Below, piece after piece: positions 52,495 through 60,842 of a stretch of 64,000 nt of DNA. Source of the stretch: Candidatus Kapaibacterium sp. (GTDB lineage: Bacteria > Bacteroidota > Ignavibacteria > Kapaibacteriales > HRBIN21). The number at the start of each line of letters is the position of its first letter. The first letter of the stretch is position 1. Both the position numbers and the translations under genes were made by a program. The notes beneath the pieces were generated by a model. The model worked only from the letters and a program-made list of their open reading frames with translations, ran no database searches and was not told where the DNA came from. The stretch covers positions 248,001 through 312,000 of the forward strand of contig JANXCT010000001.1 of the NCBI GenBank assembly GCA_025059875.1, in the 5' to 3' direction.

Positions 52495-54513
52495 ATGAAG
52501 CGGGTTGCGCACGTGCTCTTTGGGTTCGTTGTAGGAAGTTCCCTCCTGCTCGCCCAGCTTCCAACGAGCGTGCAGCTTCGAAAGCCGGAAGGCGGCAAGA
52601 CCTACCGCGCTGGGACATCGCAGGACCTAGAGTGGTACTGGGATACCACTGGCAGGGGGAACGTGTATCCTGTCTGGCGCTTCCAGTTCGGGACGTCTCC
52701 GAACGGACCCTGGCAGGACTTGCCGGGGGCAACGGCGGTGAAGGATAGCGGGCGGACACGTCTCCGGTACGCCGGTGGGTTCCGTGTGCCGGCTGTGCGG
52801 ACAACCTCTGGTTACGTGCGGATTGTGCTCGTCAATCCAGATGGTACCCTCAATGAAGCTGTCTCTGACGTGAACGATGCCCCATTCACAATTGACCAGC
52901 CCCAGCCAATTCGAGCTGACTCCGTCCTTCGAGATCCCATCCGGACGACGGTGACACTCTCGCGCGGTAAGATTTACCAGCTCGATGGTTACGTCTTCGT
53001 AGATAGTGGCGGAGTACTGCGGATTGAGCCAGGCACAATCATCATCGGTGATACCGTTGGGCAGAACTCTGCGCTGTGCATCAATCGCGGAGGTATCATC
53101 TATGCCGACGGGCGTCCCGATGCCCCGATTGTCTTCACTAGCTCTGCACCTCCAGGGCAGCGTGCGCCGGGTGATTGGGGTGGTGTGCTGATCTGCGGCC
53201 GTGCACGCATCAACAACCCTGGTGGGCAGGCAGCTTTAGAGGGTGGGATTGCCGATGCTCAACGAGTCCGGGGATGGTTCGGTGGCAACGATGACAACGA
53301 CAGCTCTGGAGTTCTGCGCTACGTCCGGATCGAATTCGCTGGAATTGCGGCCTTCCCGAACCAAGAGCTCAACAGCCTAACGATGGGCGGCGTTGGGCGT
53401 CGGACGGTGATTGAGAATGTCCAAGTCTCGTACGCAAATGATGACGCCTTCGAGTGGTTTGGTGGCACAGTAGACGCTCGGAATTTGATCAGCTATGCCA
53501 CGTTGGACGACGACTTCGACGGTGATAACGGCTGGCGTGGGCGGGTGCAGTTCGGGTTGGTGGTGCGCCGGCCGCAGTTAGCCGACGTTTCTACCAGTCA
53601 GGCGTTTGAGATGGACAATGATGCTGCAGCTTCATTCAACCAGCCATATACTGCGCCCATCTTCTCCAACATCACCGTCATTGGTCCGCTCCAGGATACT
53701 TCGTGGGCGGCTGGGCAGAATTTCAGCCGATTCTTTGGAGCTGCCATCCAGATCCGCCGTAACGCGCGGACGAGCATCTTCAACTCTGTCATCTTGGGGT
53801 GGCCTCGGGGAGTCGAGATTGCGAACACGAACACGATGGCTGCCGCTCAGGCTGACTCCGTACAGATCCGCCACTGTTCCTTCTTCGGTATCAAGGGGAC
53901 ATGGCTGAACTTCGCCGGTGGAACGCCGCCGTCAGGCATGACAACCGACTGGATTGCAACGCCGGCCTTCCGAAACGAGCTCTACAAGGAGTCACCGCTG
54001 CTAGCAGCGCTCTACAACCCCTTTGCCTACGACGACAATGTGCTCTTCGATCCGCGGCCGCGACCATCGGCTCCGTACTTGAATACGGCTTCGTTTGATC
54101 GTAGCGGAGTCGTTGCCATAGACGATCCCTGGTTCCAGCGTGTCTCCTACCGCGGAGCTTTCCACGATCGCCGCTGGGACCTCCCATGGGCGAACTATGA
54201 CCCAGTGCGGACAGACTACGCCGTTTCAGTCAATGAACCATGGCATCACTGGGCTACACGACTGGAAGTCTTCCCCAATCCAGTAGCGTCGGAAGTTGCG
54301 TGGATCCGGTACGAAGTGCCGATGGATTCGCCAGTACGGCTGGAGATCGTCACGGCCCTCGGTGAAGTCGTGTGGCAGGAGGCAGCACAACTTCTGCCGC
54401 AGGGAATCTACGAACGGCCGGTACCGATTGGACTACTGGGTTCTGGAACGTACTTTGTCCGCCTGCAGACTGCCGAAGGAGTTGTCACGCAACCCCTCTG
54501 CCGCTTGCGCTAA
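52495..54513 (+). CDS. T9SS cargo protein, beta-helix-like, paired with the TonB receptor
   Basis: 672 residues. Signal peptide MKRVAHVLFGFVVGSSLLLA, a Ser-Thr-rich Ig-like segment, then from about residue 150 a repeated parallel-beta region with GGVLRIEPGTIIIGDTVGQN, GDWGGVLICGRARINNPGGQ, LRYVRIEFAGIA and FEWFGGTVDARNLISYATLD. The last 85 residues are a textbook type A T9SS sorting domain: LEVFPNPVASEVAWIRYEVP, then GIYERPVPI and LGSGTYFVRLQTAEG. Related proteins sit beside TonB receptors in Bacteroidota; their ligand is not established. I start at the ATG at 52495. Transcription ends at a strong terminator at 54551. Confidence 0.88.
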   Translation: MKRVAHVLFGFVVGSSLLLAQLPTSVQLRKPEGGKTYRAGTSQDLEWYWDTTGRGNVYPVWRFQFGTSPNGPWQDLPGATAVKDSGRTRLRYAGGFRVPAVRTTSGYVRIVLVNPDGTLNEAVSDVNDAPFTIDQPQPIRADSVLRDPIRTTVTLSRGKIYQLDGYVFVDSGGVLRIEPGTIIIGDTVGQNSALCINRGGIIYADGRPDAPIVFTSSAPPGQRAPGDWGGVLICGRARINNPGGQAALEGGIADAQRVRGWFGGNDDNDSSGVLRYVRIEFAGIAAFPNQELNSLTMGGVGRRTVIENVQVSYANDDAFEWFGGTVDARNLISYATLDDDFDGDNGWRGRVQFGLVVRRPQLADVSTSQAFEMDNDAAASFNQPYTAPIFSNITVIGPLQDTSWAAGQNFSRFFGAAIQIRRNARTSIFNSVILGWPRGVEIANTNTMAAAQADSVQIRHCSFFGIKGTWLNFAGGTPPSGMTTDWIATPAFRNELYKESPLLAALYNPFAYDDNVLFDPRPRPSAPYLNTASFDRSGVVAIDDPWFQRVSYRGAFHDRRWDLPWANYDPVRTDYAVSVNEPWHHWATRLEVFPNPVASEVAWIRYEVPMDSPVRLEIVTALGEVVWQEAAQLLPQGIYERPVPIGLLGSGTYFVRLQTAEGVVTQPLCRLR

Positions 54514-54514
54514 C

Positions 54515-54532
54515 CCCCGTAGGGATACGGGG
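54515..54532 (+). repeat. Short perfect hairpin after the T9SS cargo gene
   Basis: CCCCGTA and TACGGGG around a GGGA loop, two bases after the stop codon. It precedes the main terminator by about 20 bases and has no T-run. Confidence 0.5.
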
Positions 54533-54550
54533 CAGCAGCGCCCACAAAAG

Positions 54551-54586
54551 CCTACGCCCCCGGGTTGCCGGGGGCGTAGGTTTTTT
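54551..54586. terminator. Strong bidirectional terminator
   Basis: CCTACGCCCCCGG and CCGGGGGCGTAGG are perfect 13-base arms around GTTG, followed by TTTTTT on the plus strand and by CTTTT on the minus strand. It serves the cargo gene on one side and the tmRNA gene, whose 3' end is 64 bases away, on the other. Confidence 0.93.
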
Positions 54587-54649
54587 GGGTGGGTGGAGGT
54601 ATGTACGGCAGGGCGTTGTGGTGGTGAAATTGAGAGGGCAGGGATATCG

Positions 54650-55023
54650 TGGAGATGGTGGGAGTCGAACCCACGTCCAAGATGTGAACTCAGGAGTCTC
54701 TCCATGCTCAGCCACCCTTTCTGACTTCGCTCTGGCGGCTCCGGGTGGCGGGACGTCCAGAGCTATCGCCGTCTCGCTTCAGCGCTTTCGGCGCCCGGCG
54801 ATGGCCCCGAAGGCACTGCCCATCTGAGGTCCACGCCTGGTGCAGGACGGATGGGCACGTCATCTGCCCAGACGATGGCGCCTAATCCCTCGGATTAGGC
54901 GGCCATGCGGTACGAGACCGCGTCGGCACTTTTTGTCCGCCGGTTGTATTAACGTGCTCACCGGCGAAGCACGGCATGCAACCCCTGAGTTCTCTCATCT
55001 TGTCGAGACCCAGGTCCATCCCC
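54650..55023 (-). ncRNA. ssrA: Transfer-messenger RNA, tag ADAVSYRMAA
   Basis: About 374 nucleotides. Acceptor stem arms GGGGATG (5' end at 55023) and CATCTCC (54651-54657) pair with one G-U. The T arm reads GTGGGTTCGACTCCCAC on the minus strand. Near the 5' end the core TGGGTCTCGACAAG and GGTTGCATGCCG match tmRNA. The tag frame (GCC at 54927 to TAA at 54895) encodes ADAVSYRMAA, close in pattern to the Chlorobium-type tag ending YSYAMAA. CCA is not encoded (CGA follows). tmRNA with SmpB rescues stalled ribosomes. It follows argS on the same strand. End positions are within a few bases. Confidence 0.95.
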
Positions 55024-55171
55024 GTTCGAGCAGTCCTATAGACGTCGTAGCGGCAGTGTATAGTCTACGCCACAACTCAGGCTGACCACTAAGCCTCGGG
55101 TTGCGGTCCTAAGCTACCCCGGGGTGTCTCAGGAATGTGCTCCTCGAGCTACGAACATGGGGTAGTACCCA

Positions 55172-56827
55172 TCAGTCTTGGAGGCGCTCCATCCGTTCCG
55201 GAGCGCTGACGCCGAGAATTGCGAGTCCGTTACGCAGGACGCGCTGAGTGGCGCGGGCCATGACGAGTCGAGCATGCATTTGCTCTGCTGTCTCTGCTCC
55301 GACGATACGGTGACTGTGGTAGAACGAGTGGAAGGCTTGCGCGACTTCGCGGAGGTACTCCGCCAAAAGTTGTGGCTCGTAGAGGCGAGCGGCCTTGCGA
55401 ACTCGTTCCGGAAAGCGTACGAGGAGCTTAATGAGGGTCTGTTCAGCCGGGAGTACAAGACAGCGGAGATCAGCCGTTTCATCAGGCACAATCCCACGTT
55501 CTGCCGCATGCCGAAAGATGGAGCAGATGCGAGCGTGGGCATACTGGAGGTAGAACACAGGATTGGCTTCTGTCTGCTGACGGGCAAGCTCCAGGTCAAA
55601 TTCCAGATGTGTGCTCGGTGCCCGGAGGAGGAAGAAGAAGCGGACGACATCAGGCCCGACCTCCTCTAATAGCTCGTCGAGCGTGTAGCTCTTGCCAGAA
55701 CGCTTGGACATCTTGACTTGCTGTCCCCCTTCTACAAGCGTGACGAACTGGTGGAGGACGACTTTGACACAGGAAGTGTCGTATCCTAAGGCGCGGAGGG
55801 CTGTCAGCACATCCTCTATTGTCGTGATGTGGTCGGCGCCAAGCACGTCGACGATGAGGTCATAGCCGCGTTCTAGCTTGTCTCGGTGATAAGCGATGTC
55901 AGGGAGGCGGTAGGTGCCTTCTCTGCTGGATTTTACGAGTACGCGGTCTTGCCGTCCAAAGCGGCTGAGGGCTATCCAGAGTGCTCCATCTCGCTCGTAC
56001 ACAAGGCCCCGCTCCTGCAGTGCTGCTATGATGGCATCCACCTTACCATCACGGTAGAGCGAGTCCTCGTTGAAGTAGACGTCGTGCCGGATTCCCATGC
56101 GTTCTAAGGTCCTCCGGATACGGTCAAAGCACCATGCCTCGGCTATGCGACGGCTGAGGCTGAGGTGCTCTTCATTCGGCTCGCGGAGTGAGTCGCCGTA
56201 CTGGTGCAGAAGCTCGCGGGCGATTTCCCAGATGTAGTCTCCATGGTAGCCATCTTCGGGGAAGGGATAGTCGTCGCCTAAGAGCTGTCGGTAGCGGGCA
56301 TAGACGCTCTGTCCGAGGAGCGCCATCTGCCGGCCAGCATTGTTGAAGTAGTACTCCCGCGTTACATCGTAGCCACACCACTGGAGGAGGTTTGCGATCG
56401 TATCTCCCAGAGCGGCATTGCGGCCATGGCCTAAATGCAGGGGGCCCGTGGGGTTGGCTGAGACATACTCCACGTTTGCTCGCTTGCCTGCCCCTTCCGA
56501 GAGCCGTCCGAATTCGTCGCCGGCATCAGCGATCGTGCGGAGCAACCGAGCGAAGAAGTGTGGAGTAAAGCGGAAGTTGATGAACCCAGGACCTGCGAGC
56601 TCCACAGCACAGTCTTCGGGAGGGAGCTGGAGGTGACGCAGGAGTTCCTCTGCAATCTGGCGTGGTGGACGCCGTAGTGGGCGAGCAAGCTGCAGAGCAA
56701 CGGTCGTAGCAAGGTCCCCATGTTCAGGGACCTTGGGGACCTCTAGCTCTGGGGTTACGAGCCCGGCTGCCCCAATGCGTTCTAATGCCTGCTGTAGAAA
56801 GGGCTCAACGTAGCTCTCCAGCAGCAT
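55172..56827 (-). CDS. argS: Arginyl-tRNA synthetase
   Basis: 551 residues. Additional N-terminal domain (VEPFLQQALERIG, EVPKVPEHGDLATTVALQLA), HIGH-type motif ANPTGPLHLGHGRNAALGDT, VLGADHITTIEDVLTAL, KMSKS-like VKMSKRSGKSYTLDELLEE and the DALR anticodon-binding domain (RCLVLPAEQTLIKLLVRFPE, VAQAFHSFYHSHRI). Class I enzyme charging tRNA-Arg. It starts one base past the rsfS stop, so the two are coupled. The KMSK motif with Arg in place of the last Ser is common in this family. Confidence 0.97.
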   Translation of the reverse strand: MLLESYVEPFLQQALERIGAAGLVTPELEVPKVPEHGDLATTVALQLARPLRRPPRQIAEELLRHLQLPPEDCAVELAGPGFINFRFTPHFFARLLRTIADAGDEFGRLSEGAGKRANVEYVSANPTGPLHLGHGRNAALGDTIANLLQWCGYDVTREYYFNNAGRQMALLGQSVYARYRQLLGDDYPFPEDGYHGDYIWEIARELLHQYGDSLREPNEEHLSLSRRIAEAWCFDRIRRTLERMGIRHDVYFNEDSLYRDGKVDAIIAALQERGLVYERDGALWIALSRFGRQDRVLVKSSREGTYRLPDIAYHRDKLERGYDLIVDVLGADHITTIEDVLTALRALGYDTSCVKVVLHQFVTLVEGGQQVKMSKRSGKSYTLDELLEEVGPDVVRFFFLLRAPSTHLEFDLELARQQTEANPVFYLQYAHARICSIFRHAAERGIVPDETADLRCLVLPAEQTLIKLLVRFPERVRKAARLYEPQLLAEYLREVAQAFHSFYHSHRIVGAETAEQMHARLVMARATQRVLRNGLAILGVSAPERMERLQD

Positions 56828-56828
56828 C

Positions 56829-57242
56829 CTAGGAGCTTTCTACAGTGGGGACACTCACCGTATACAATCGCCGGCTTTGCTCCGAGAAGCGGAGCTGCGG
56901 AACGTCACCCCACAGGCGCTCCAGACGATAGTATGCGCGCGTCTGGGGACGGAAGAGGTGGACGACGACGCTGCCATAGTCCAGCAGTACCCATTGCAGG
57001 GCTTCCCAACCTTCGCGTCGTGGCTTGGGGATGCCACGCGTGTGCATAGCCTCCTCTATCGCCATCGCTACCGCTTGGATATGGGGCTCTGTCTCGCACG
57101 TGGCAAGGACGAAGTAGTCCGCTGGTGCGTTCTTGAGGACCTCGAGGCGTAGCACCAAGATGTCGTCTGCCTTCTTCTCCCACGCAACACGAGCACATAG
57201 TTGGGCAATGCCTCTGGACGTTCGGAGCGGTGCCCGCTTCAT
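56829..57242 (-). CDS. rsfS: Ribosome silencing factor RsfS
   Basis: 137 residues. Family core: KKADDILVLRLEVLKNAPAD, YFVLATCETEPHIQAVAMAI, GWEALQWVLLDYGSVVVHLF and RAYYRLERLWGDVPQL. RsfS binds L14 on the 50S subunit and blocks subunit joining under starvation. The ATG overlaps the stop of the LytR_C gene as ATGA, and the gene ends one base before argS begins. Confidence 0.93.
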   Translation of the reverse strand: MKRAPLRTSRGIAQLCARVAWEKKADDILVLRLEVLKNAPADYFVLATCETEPHIQAVAMAIEEAMHTRGIPKPRREGWEALQWVLLDYGSVVVHLFRPQTRAYYRLERLWGDVPQLRFSEQSRRLYTVSVPTVESS

Positions 57243-57682
57243 CGGGATGCAAAGGGCATGGTCTGGAGGATGTCTAACCCCAGCACGAGCGAGCAGTGAA
57301 CGTAGAGATTGGAGTCTGGACGCGACAGCACCGCTGCTTCCGGTAGTCCGGCAAGCCTTGCTACATAACGAGCAAGACGCTGAGAGCCGACGTGATCCCA
57401 GACGGCTGAATGGGTCATAACCGCTTCAGCATTTGCAATCTCCACGACGTCAATGCCGGAGCGCCGCAGGTACTCCATCATCCGGCGAGCGGCTTTAGGG
57501 TAGCCACAGGCGTTGAGGATGCGAACCTGTAGGGTCTCTCCAGGTAGCAGCCGCTCCTCTGTGTGCAAAGGGAGGGGGCCTGCGGCCAGGGTCCAGCGGT
57601 AGACTAACGACACGCTACCAAGTACCACGAATCCTCCCAAAAGGAGCGTGGCAAGGTTGTACCACCACCGTCGGTGCGCCAT
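57239..57682 (-). CDS. Membrane-anchored LytR C-terminal-domain protein
   Basis: About 147 residues. One N-terminal membrane helix (YNLATLLLGGFVVLGSVSLV) followed by a LytR_C-like domain: LQVRILNACGYPKAARRMME, LRRSGIDVVEIANAE, TMF-like VWDHVGSQRLARYVARLAG. The domain occurs at the end of LytR-type wall enzymes and alone beside rsfS in many Bacteroidota. The ATG at 57682 lies 25 bases after the TATTTTTG box, whereas the upstream ATG at 57709 falls inside that box, so 57682 is the start. It heads the rsfS-argS unit. Confidence 0.78.
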   Translation of the reverse strand: MAHRRWWYNLATLLLGGFVVLGSVSLVYRWTLAAGPLPLHTEERLLPGETLQVRILNACGYPKAARRMMEYLRRSGIDVVEIANAEAVMTHSAVWDHVGSQRLARYVARLAGLPEAAVLSRPDSNLYVHCSLVLGLDILQTMPFASR

Positions 57683-57706
57683 GCTGTAGGGTAGTGACGG
57701 CTGTCG

Positions 57707-57714
57707 CAAAAATA
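57707..57714 (-). promoter_or_regulatory. TATTTTTG promoter-like box before the LytR_C-rsfS-argS unit
   Basis: GCGTATTTTTGCG on the minus strand, a TAnnTTTG match 25 bases before the ATG at 57682. It decides the start choice of that gene. Confidence 0.5.
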
Positions 57715-57843
57715 CGCAAAGCCTTTTCTAGGGGACTTTCTAGGCCGACTTCCAGAGTGAGACACTGCTTCGGAGGGAGAGAGTCTTGCTCAAGCCTCCG
57801 GCGAAGATGCCGATACTTCCACTGCCACATGATGGAGGGAGCG

Positions 57844-58245
57844 ATGTCAGCAACTGAGGCTGCCCTACAGACACTGGAAGAGCTGTTGACAACCCTCCAG
57901 CGAATGGCATGGCAGCAGCGGGAGGCGCTCGTTGCACTCCGTGTTGGTGTGGTTGAGGCCCTGGCAGCTCAGCAGAACGCTCTCCTGCAGCAGCTCCAGG
58001 ATTGGCAGCAGCGGTTCGCATCATTACCAGAGACACTGAGGCGAGAGCCTTCCCTCCAACAGCGGTGGAAGCGGTTACGGATTCAGGCAGCAGAGGTGCA
58101 GCGTCTGCTACAGCTGAACCGAGTTCTGGCGCAGCGGGCCCAGCACCACACAACGGCGCTTTTGGAGGCACTGCTGCCGGAAGGCTACCTCTATGACCGG
58201 CAGGTGCAGTGGTGCAGTGCTGATGAGCTTCTGTGCTCTCCGTAA
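57844..58245 (+). CDS. FlgN-like coiled-coil protein
   Basis: 133 residues, almost all helix: LQTLEELLTTLQRMAWQQRE, VVEALAAQQNALLQQLQDWQ and a third helix RWKRLRIQAAEVQRLLQLNR. The heptad pattern and length fit the FlgN flagellar chaperone family, but no other flagellar gene is in the window, so this is a structural resemblance only. GGAGGGA lies just before the ATG at 57844. It is divergent from the LytR_C gene and followed by a 700-base non-coding stretch. Confidence 0.55.
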   Translation: MSATEAALQTLEELLTTLQRMAWQQREALVALRVGVVEALAAQQNALLQQLQDWQQRFASLPETLRREPSLQQRWKRLRIQAAEVQRLLQLNRVLAQRAQHHTTALLEALLPEGYLYDRQVQWCSADELLCSP

Positions 58246-58287
58246 CTGCTCAGAGTTCCTTCCCAGCACATTAGTCGGCAGGTAGTC

Positions 58288-58903
58288 CTACGCCGCCAGT
58301 GATGATGAGGCGTAGCGATACCAAAAGCGGAGGGGAGCTACGACGCGGAGTTGGAAACGCACTGGGAAGACAGTAGCGCTCGCTGCGGTTGCTACGTTGA
58401 ATTCCCACCGCTCCGGTGCGATGACACCAGCCTTCGATGGCCTCCAGGGTGTCCTGCCCGGCTCTGAGGGCCCTGGGATGTCAGCTTAGAGGCTGGGTTC
58501 CGCTGGGGAACTCAGGGGCATTTACATCGCGCATGCTTCTAAGCAGCGCTGCAGCACTATCGCGTTGGCCTATACTCGGCGCAGCGCCATGGACTAGTGC
58601 CAGGACTAGGATTTGCTTGACTCCCTGCCGGGCTGGTATGGAGGCAAATGCAAATCCTCGAAGGTGCTAGAGTGCTACAACTGGCGATACCTGGGTGCTG
58701 TATGACTGCCTTTGGGGACGTGCCAGTAGCAGGTACCATCCGTCGTGGGCAAGAGCTTGAGCGCTTGCGATGCAGGTGAGAGCTCTGCCGACCTCAAAGA
58801 CAAGCCCTCCATGAGTTAAGCGAAGCCCCTTGCTCCAATGTTTGAGACTAGGGTTGGAAGAACGCAGGGGCGGAGGCCATAGGTAGGTGGTAGGCAGGAT
58901 TCC
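58288..58903 (-). pseudogene. Possible decayed gene on the minus strand
   Basis: Reading one minus-strand frame gives protein-like text (LRLTHGGLVFEVGRALTCIA, SAQALAHDGWYLLLARP), a TAG at 58667-58669, then more (HLRGFAFASIPARQGVKQIL, LLRSMRDVNAPEF) and a TGA at 58481-58483. A frame shift then gives GVIAPERWEFNVATAASATV and VFPVRFQLRVVAPLRFWYRY to a stop at 58288. This looks like a gene with two in-frame stops and a frameshift. No family was recognised, the frame also stays open across the icd promoter, and chance coding-like text cannot be excluded. Confidence 0.3.
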
Positions 58904-58911
58904 TATTTTTG
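58904..58911 (+). promoter_or_regulatory. TATTTTTG promoter-like box before icd
   Basis: TAnnTTTG match 35 bases before the icd ATG at 58946, at the end of the intergenic stretch. Confidence 0.5.
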
Positions 58912-58945
58912 TCGCTGCCTGAGGTGCAACGGACTGGCGCTGCTC

Positions 58946-60388
58946 ATGGCACGGTACCGCGTAACGCTGATTCCCGGTGATGGTATTGGTCCCGAGGTGA
59001 TCGGCGCAGCCCGCCGCATCTTGGAGGCTGCTGGTGTTCCGATTGAGTGGGAGGTCTGCGAAGCTGGGGCAAGTGTGTTTCGCAAGGGGATTGAGTCAGG
59101 AGTGCCGCCGGAGACGATCGAGTCTATCCGACGAACACGTGTGGTTCTGAAGGGGCCGCTGGAGACACCAGTCGGCTACGGGGAGAAGAGTGCGAACGTG
59201 ACCCTTCGCAAGCTCTTTGAGACCTATGCCAACATCCGACCTGTGCGGGAGTTCCCGAACGTTAAGACTCCCTACAGTGGGCGGGGAATCGACCTCGTGG
59301 TGGTGCGGGAGAACGTGGAGGACCTCTACGCTGCCATCGAACACATGCAGACGCCTGGGGTTGCGCAGGCGCTCAAGCTAATCTCCCGCAAGGGCTGCGA
59401 GAAGGTCATCCGCCTCGCTTTTGAACTGGCTCGGGCTGAAGGGCGCCGTAGTGTCCACTGCGCTACCAAGGCCAACATCCTGAAGCTCACCGAAGGGATG
59501 ATGAAACGGACCTTCGAAGAGGTTGCCCGCGATTACCCCGATATAGAAGCCCACCACATCATTGTGGACAACTGCGCTCACCAGCTCGTCAAGCGTCCGG
59601 AGCAGTTCGAGGTGATCGTTACGACGAACATGAACGGGGATATCCTCAGCGACTTAACCTCGGCACTCATCGGTGGGCTCGGTTTTGCTTCCTCTGCCAA
59701 CATCGGTGATGAGGTGGCCATCTTTGAGGCAGTCCATGGCTCTGCGCCGAAGTATGCAGGCAAGAACGTGGCCAATCCTACAGCGGTGATCGGCTCGGCA
59801 ATCCTCATGCTCCGGTACTTGGGTGAGTTTGAGAAGGCCGAGCTCATCGAGAATGCCCTGTTGGTAACGCTGGAGGAAGGCAAAGTCTTGACGGGCGATG
59901 TAGTCGGCTACGACCGTGGGGCCTCCACAACTGCTTATGCAGAAGCGATTATTGACAACTTGGGGCGAAAGCCAGAGACCGTCAGCGTTCGGCAGTACAA
60001 GCCTCTGCAGATTCCTAGGCTTAGCAAGGCCCTCGCGTGGGTGCGGCCGCAGCAGCGGCAGGTCGTCGGGGTGGATGTCTTCGTGGAAACGGAAGACCTG
60101 CCGGAGCAGTTGGGGCCGGAACTGGAACGGTTAGTCCAAGGGACAGTCTTCCGGCTGAAGATGGTCTCTAACCGAGGGACGAAAGTATACCCACCCACGG
60201 GGGCCATGCCGGATTACGTAGACCACTACCGCTGCCGATTCCTAGCGAGGGACGGGGAGACGGTAGAGAACAGCCACATTATCGAACTCCTTCGCCGTAT
60301 TGGAGAGCGGTACTGCTGGATGCACGTGGAGAAGCTGACGCTGATAGATGGAGCGATGGGCTTTACGAAAGCACAAGGCGAAGACTGA
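58946..60388 (+). CDS. icd: Isocitrate dehydrogenase with C-terminal extension
   Basis: 480 residues. The catalytic beta-decarboxylating dehydrogenase core (about 1-340) has LIPGDGIGPEVIGAARRILE, KSANVTLRKLFETYANIRPV, VVVRENVEDLYAAIEH, the Asp pair in MNGDILSDLTSALIGGLGFA and AVHGSAPKYAGKNVANPTAV. A further 140 residues (QVVGVDVFVETEDLPEQLGP, YRCRFLARDGETVENSHIIE) match the extra C-terminal domain of Thermus/Rickettsia-type IDH. The cofactor is likely NADP, inferred from family. It makes 2-oxoglutarate in the TCA cycle. Its own promoter-like box precedes it. Confidence 0.92.
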   Translation: MARYRVTLIPGDGIGPEVIGAARRILEAAGVPIEWEVCEAGASVFRKGIESGVPPETIESIRRTRVVLKGPLETPVGYGEKSANVTLRKLFETYANIRPVREFPNVKTPYSGRGIDLVVVRENVEDLYAAIEHMQTPGVAQALKLISRKGCEKVIRLAFELARAEGRRSVHCATKANILKLTEGMMKRTFEEVARDYPDIEAHHIIVDNCAHQLVKRPEQFEVIVTTNMNGDILSDLTSALIGGLGFASSANIGDEVAIFEAVHGSAPKYAGKNVANPTAVIGSAILMLRYLGEFEKAELIENALLVTLEEGKVLTGDVVGYDRGASTTAYAEAIIDNLGRKPETVSVRQYKPLQIPRLSKALAWVRPQQRQVVGVDVFVETEDLPEQLGPELERLVQGTVFRLKMVSNRGTKVYPPTGAMPDYVDHYRCRFLARDGETVENSHIIELLRRIGERYCWMHVEKLTLIDGAMGFTKAQGED

Positions 60389-60439
60389 GGTACAGACGGG
60401 CCTTAACTGAGCGGCAGCTAGTAGCCCCCAAGCTTTTGC

Positions 60440-60447
60440 TAATTTTG
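60440..60447 (+). promoter_or_regulatory. TAATTTTG promoter-like box before the thioredoxin gene
   Basis: TAnnTTTG match 36 bases before the ATG at 60483. It leaves the alternative ATG at 60459 with almost no leader, supporting the later start. Confidence 0.45.
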
Positions 60448-60482
60448 CCGGTAGTCCTTTGGTACCTAAGCAAGGGTGCTCC

Positions 60483-60842
60483 ATGAAGCCAGTAGAAGTC
60501 TCCGACCAAACCTTTACCACAGAGGTCTTGCAACACCCTGGAGTTGTTCTTGTGGACTTCTGGGCAGCATGGTGTGGGCCGTGCCGAATGATTGCACCGA
60601 TTGTGGAGGAAATTGCTCATGAGTATGCCAGTAGGGGTGTCAAGGTCGCGAAGGTGGATGTGGATCGGAATCCCCGCGTTGCGTTGCAGTACGGAATTCG
60701 AGCTATACCATCCCTCCTGTTCTTCCGTGGCGGAGAGCATGTGGATACGGTAATCGGGGCCGTACCGAAGGGCTACCTCGTTGAGCGGCTGGAGGCACTC
60801 TTGGCAGAAACAGAGGATGGCACGACCGCCGCTGCTCGCTGA
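60483..60842 (+). CDS. trxA: Thioredoxin
   Basis: 119 residues. The active site is [20 protein letters not shown] with the canonical WCGPC, the cis-Pro lies in [16 protein letters not shown], and [16 protein letters not shown] closes the fold. A general cytoplasmic dithiol reductant. AAGG precedes the ATG at 60483. The 3' end overlaps the pterin dehydratase-like gene by 26 bases. Confidence 0.95.
   Translation: MKPVEVSDQTFTTEVLQHPGVVLVDFWAAWCGPCRMIAPIVEEIAHEYASRGVKVAKVDVDRNPRVALQYGIRAIPSLLFFRGGEHVDTVIGAVPKGYLVERLEALLAETEDGTTAAAR

Larger units (their letters stand above)
58246..58945. other. 700-base intergenic stretch
   Basis: Between the FlgN-like gene and icd. It holds the icd promoter-like box at 58904 and, on the minus strand, a possible decayed gene (separate entry). 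I found no intact gene, RNA, insertion sequence or terminator with a T-run here. Confidence 0.6.

Noticed and set aside
55024-55171. A TATAGG sequence upstream of the tmRNA as its -10 box.
   Set aside because: No matching -35 or TAnnTTTG box accompanies it, so I could not support a promoter call.
55172-56827. KMSKR instead of KMSKS in ArgS.
   Set aside because: Deviations from KMSKS are common in arginyl-tRNA synthetases and do not suggest inactivity.
57844-58245. The FlgN-like gene as evidence for a flagellum.
   Set aside because: No other flagellar gene is in the window, and coiled coils of this length are easily mistaken for FlgN.
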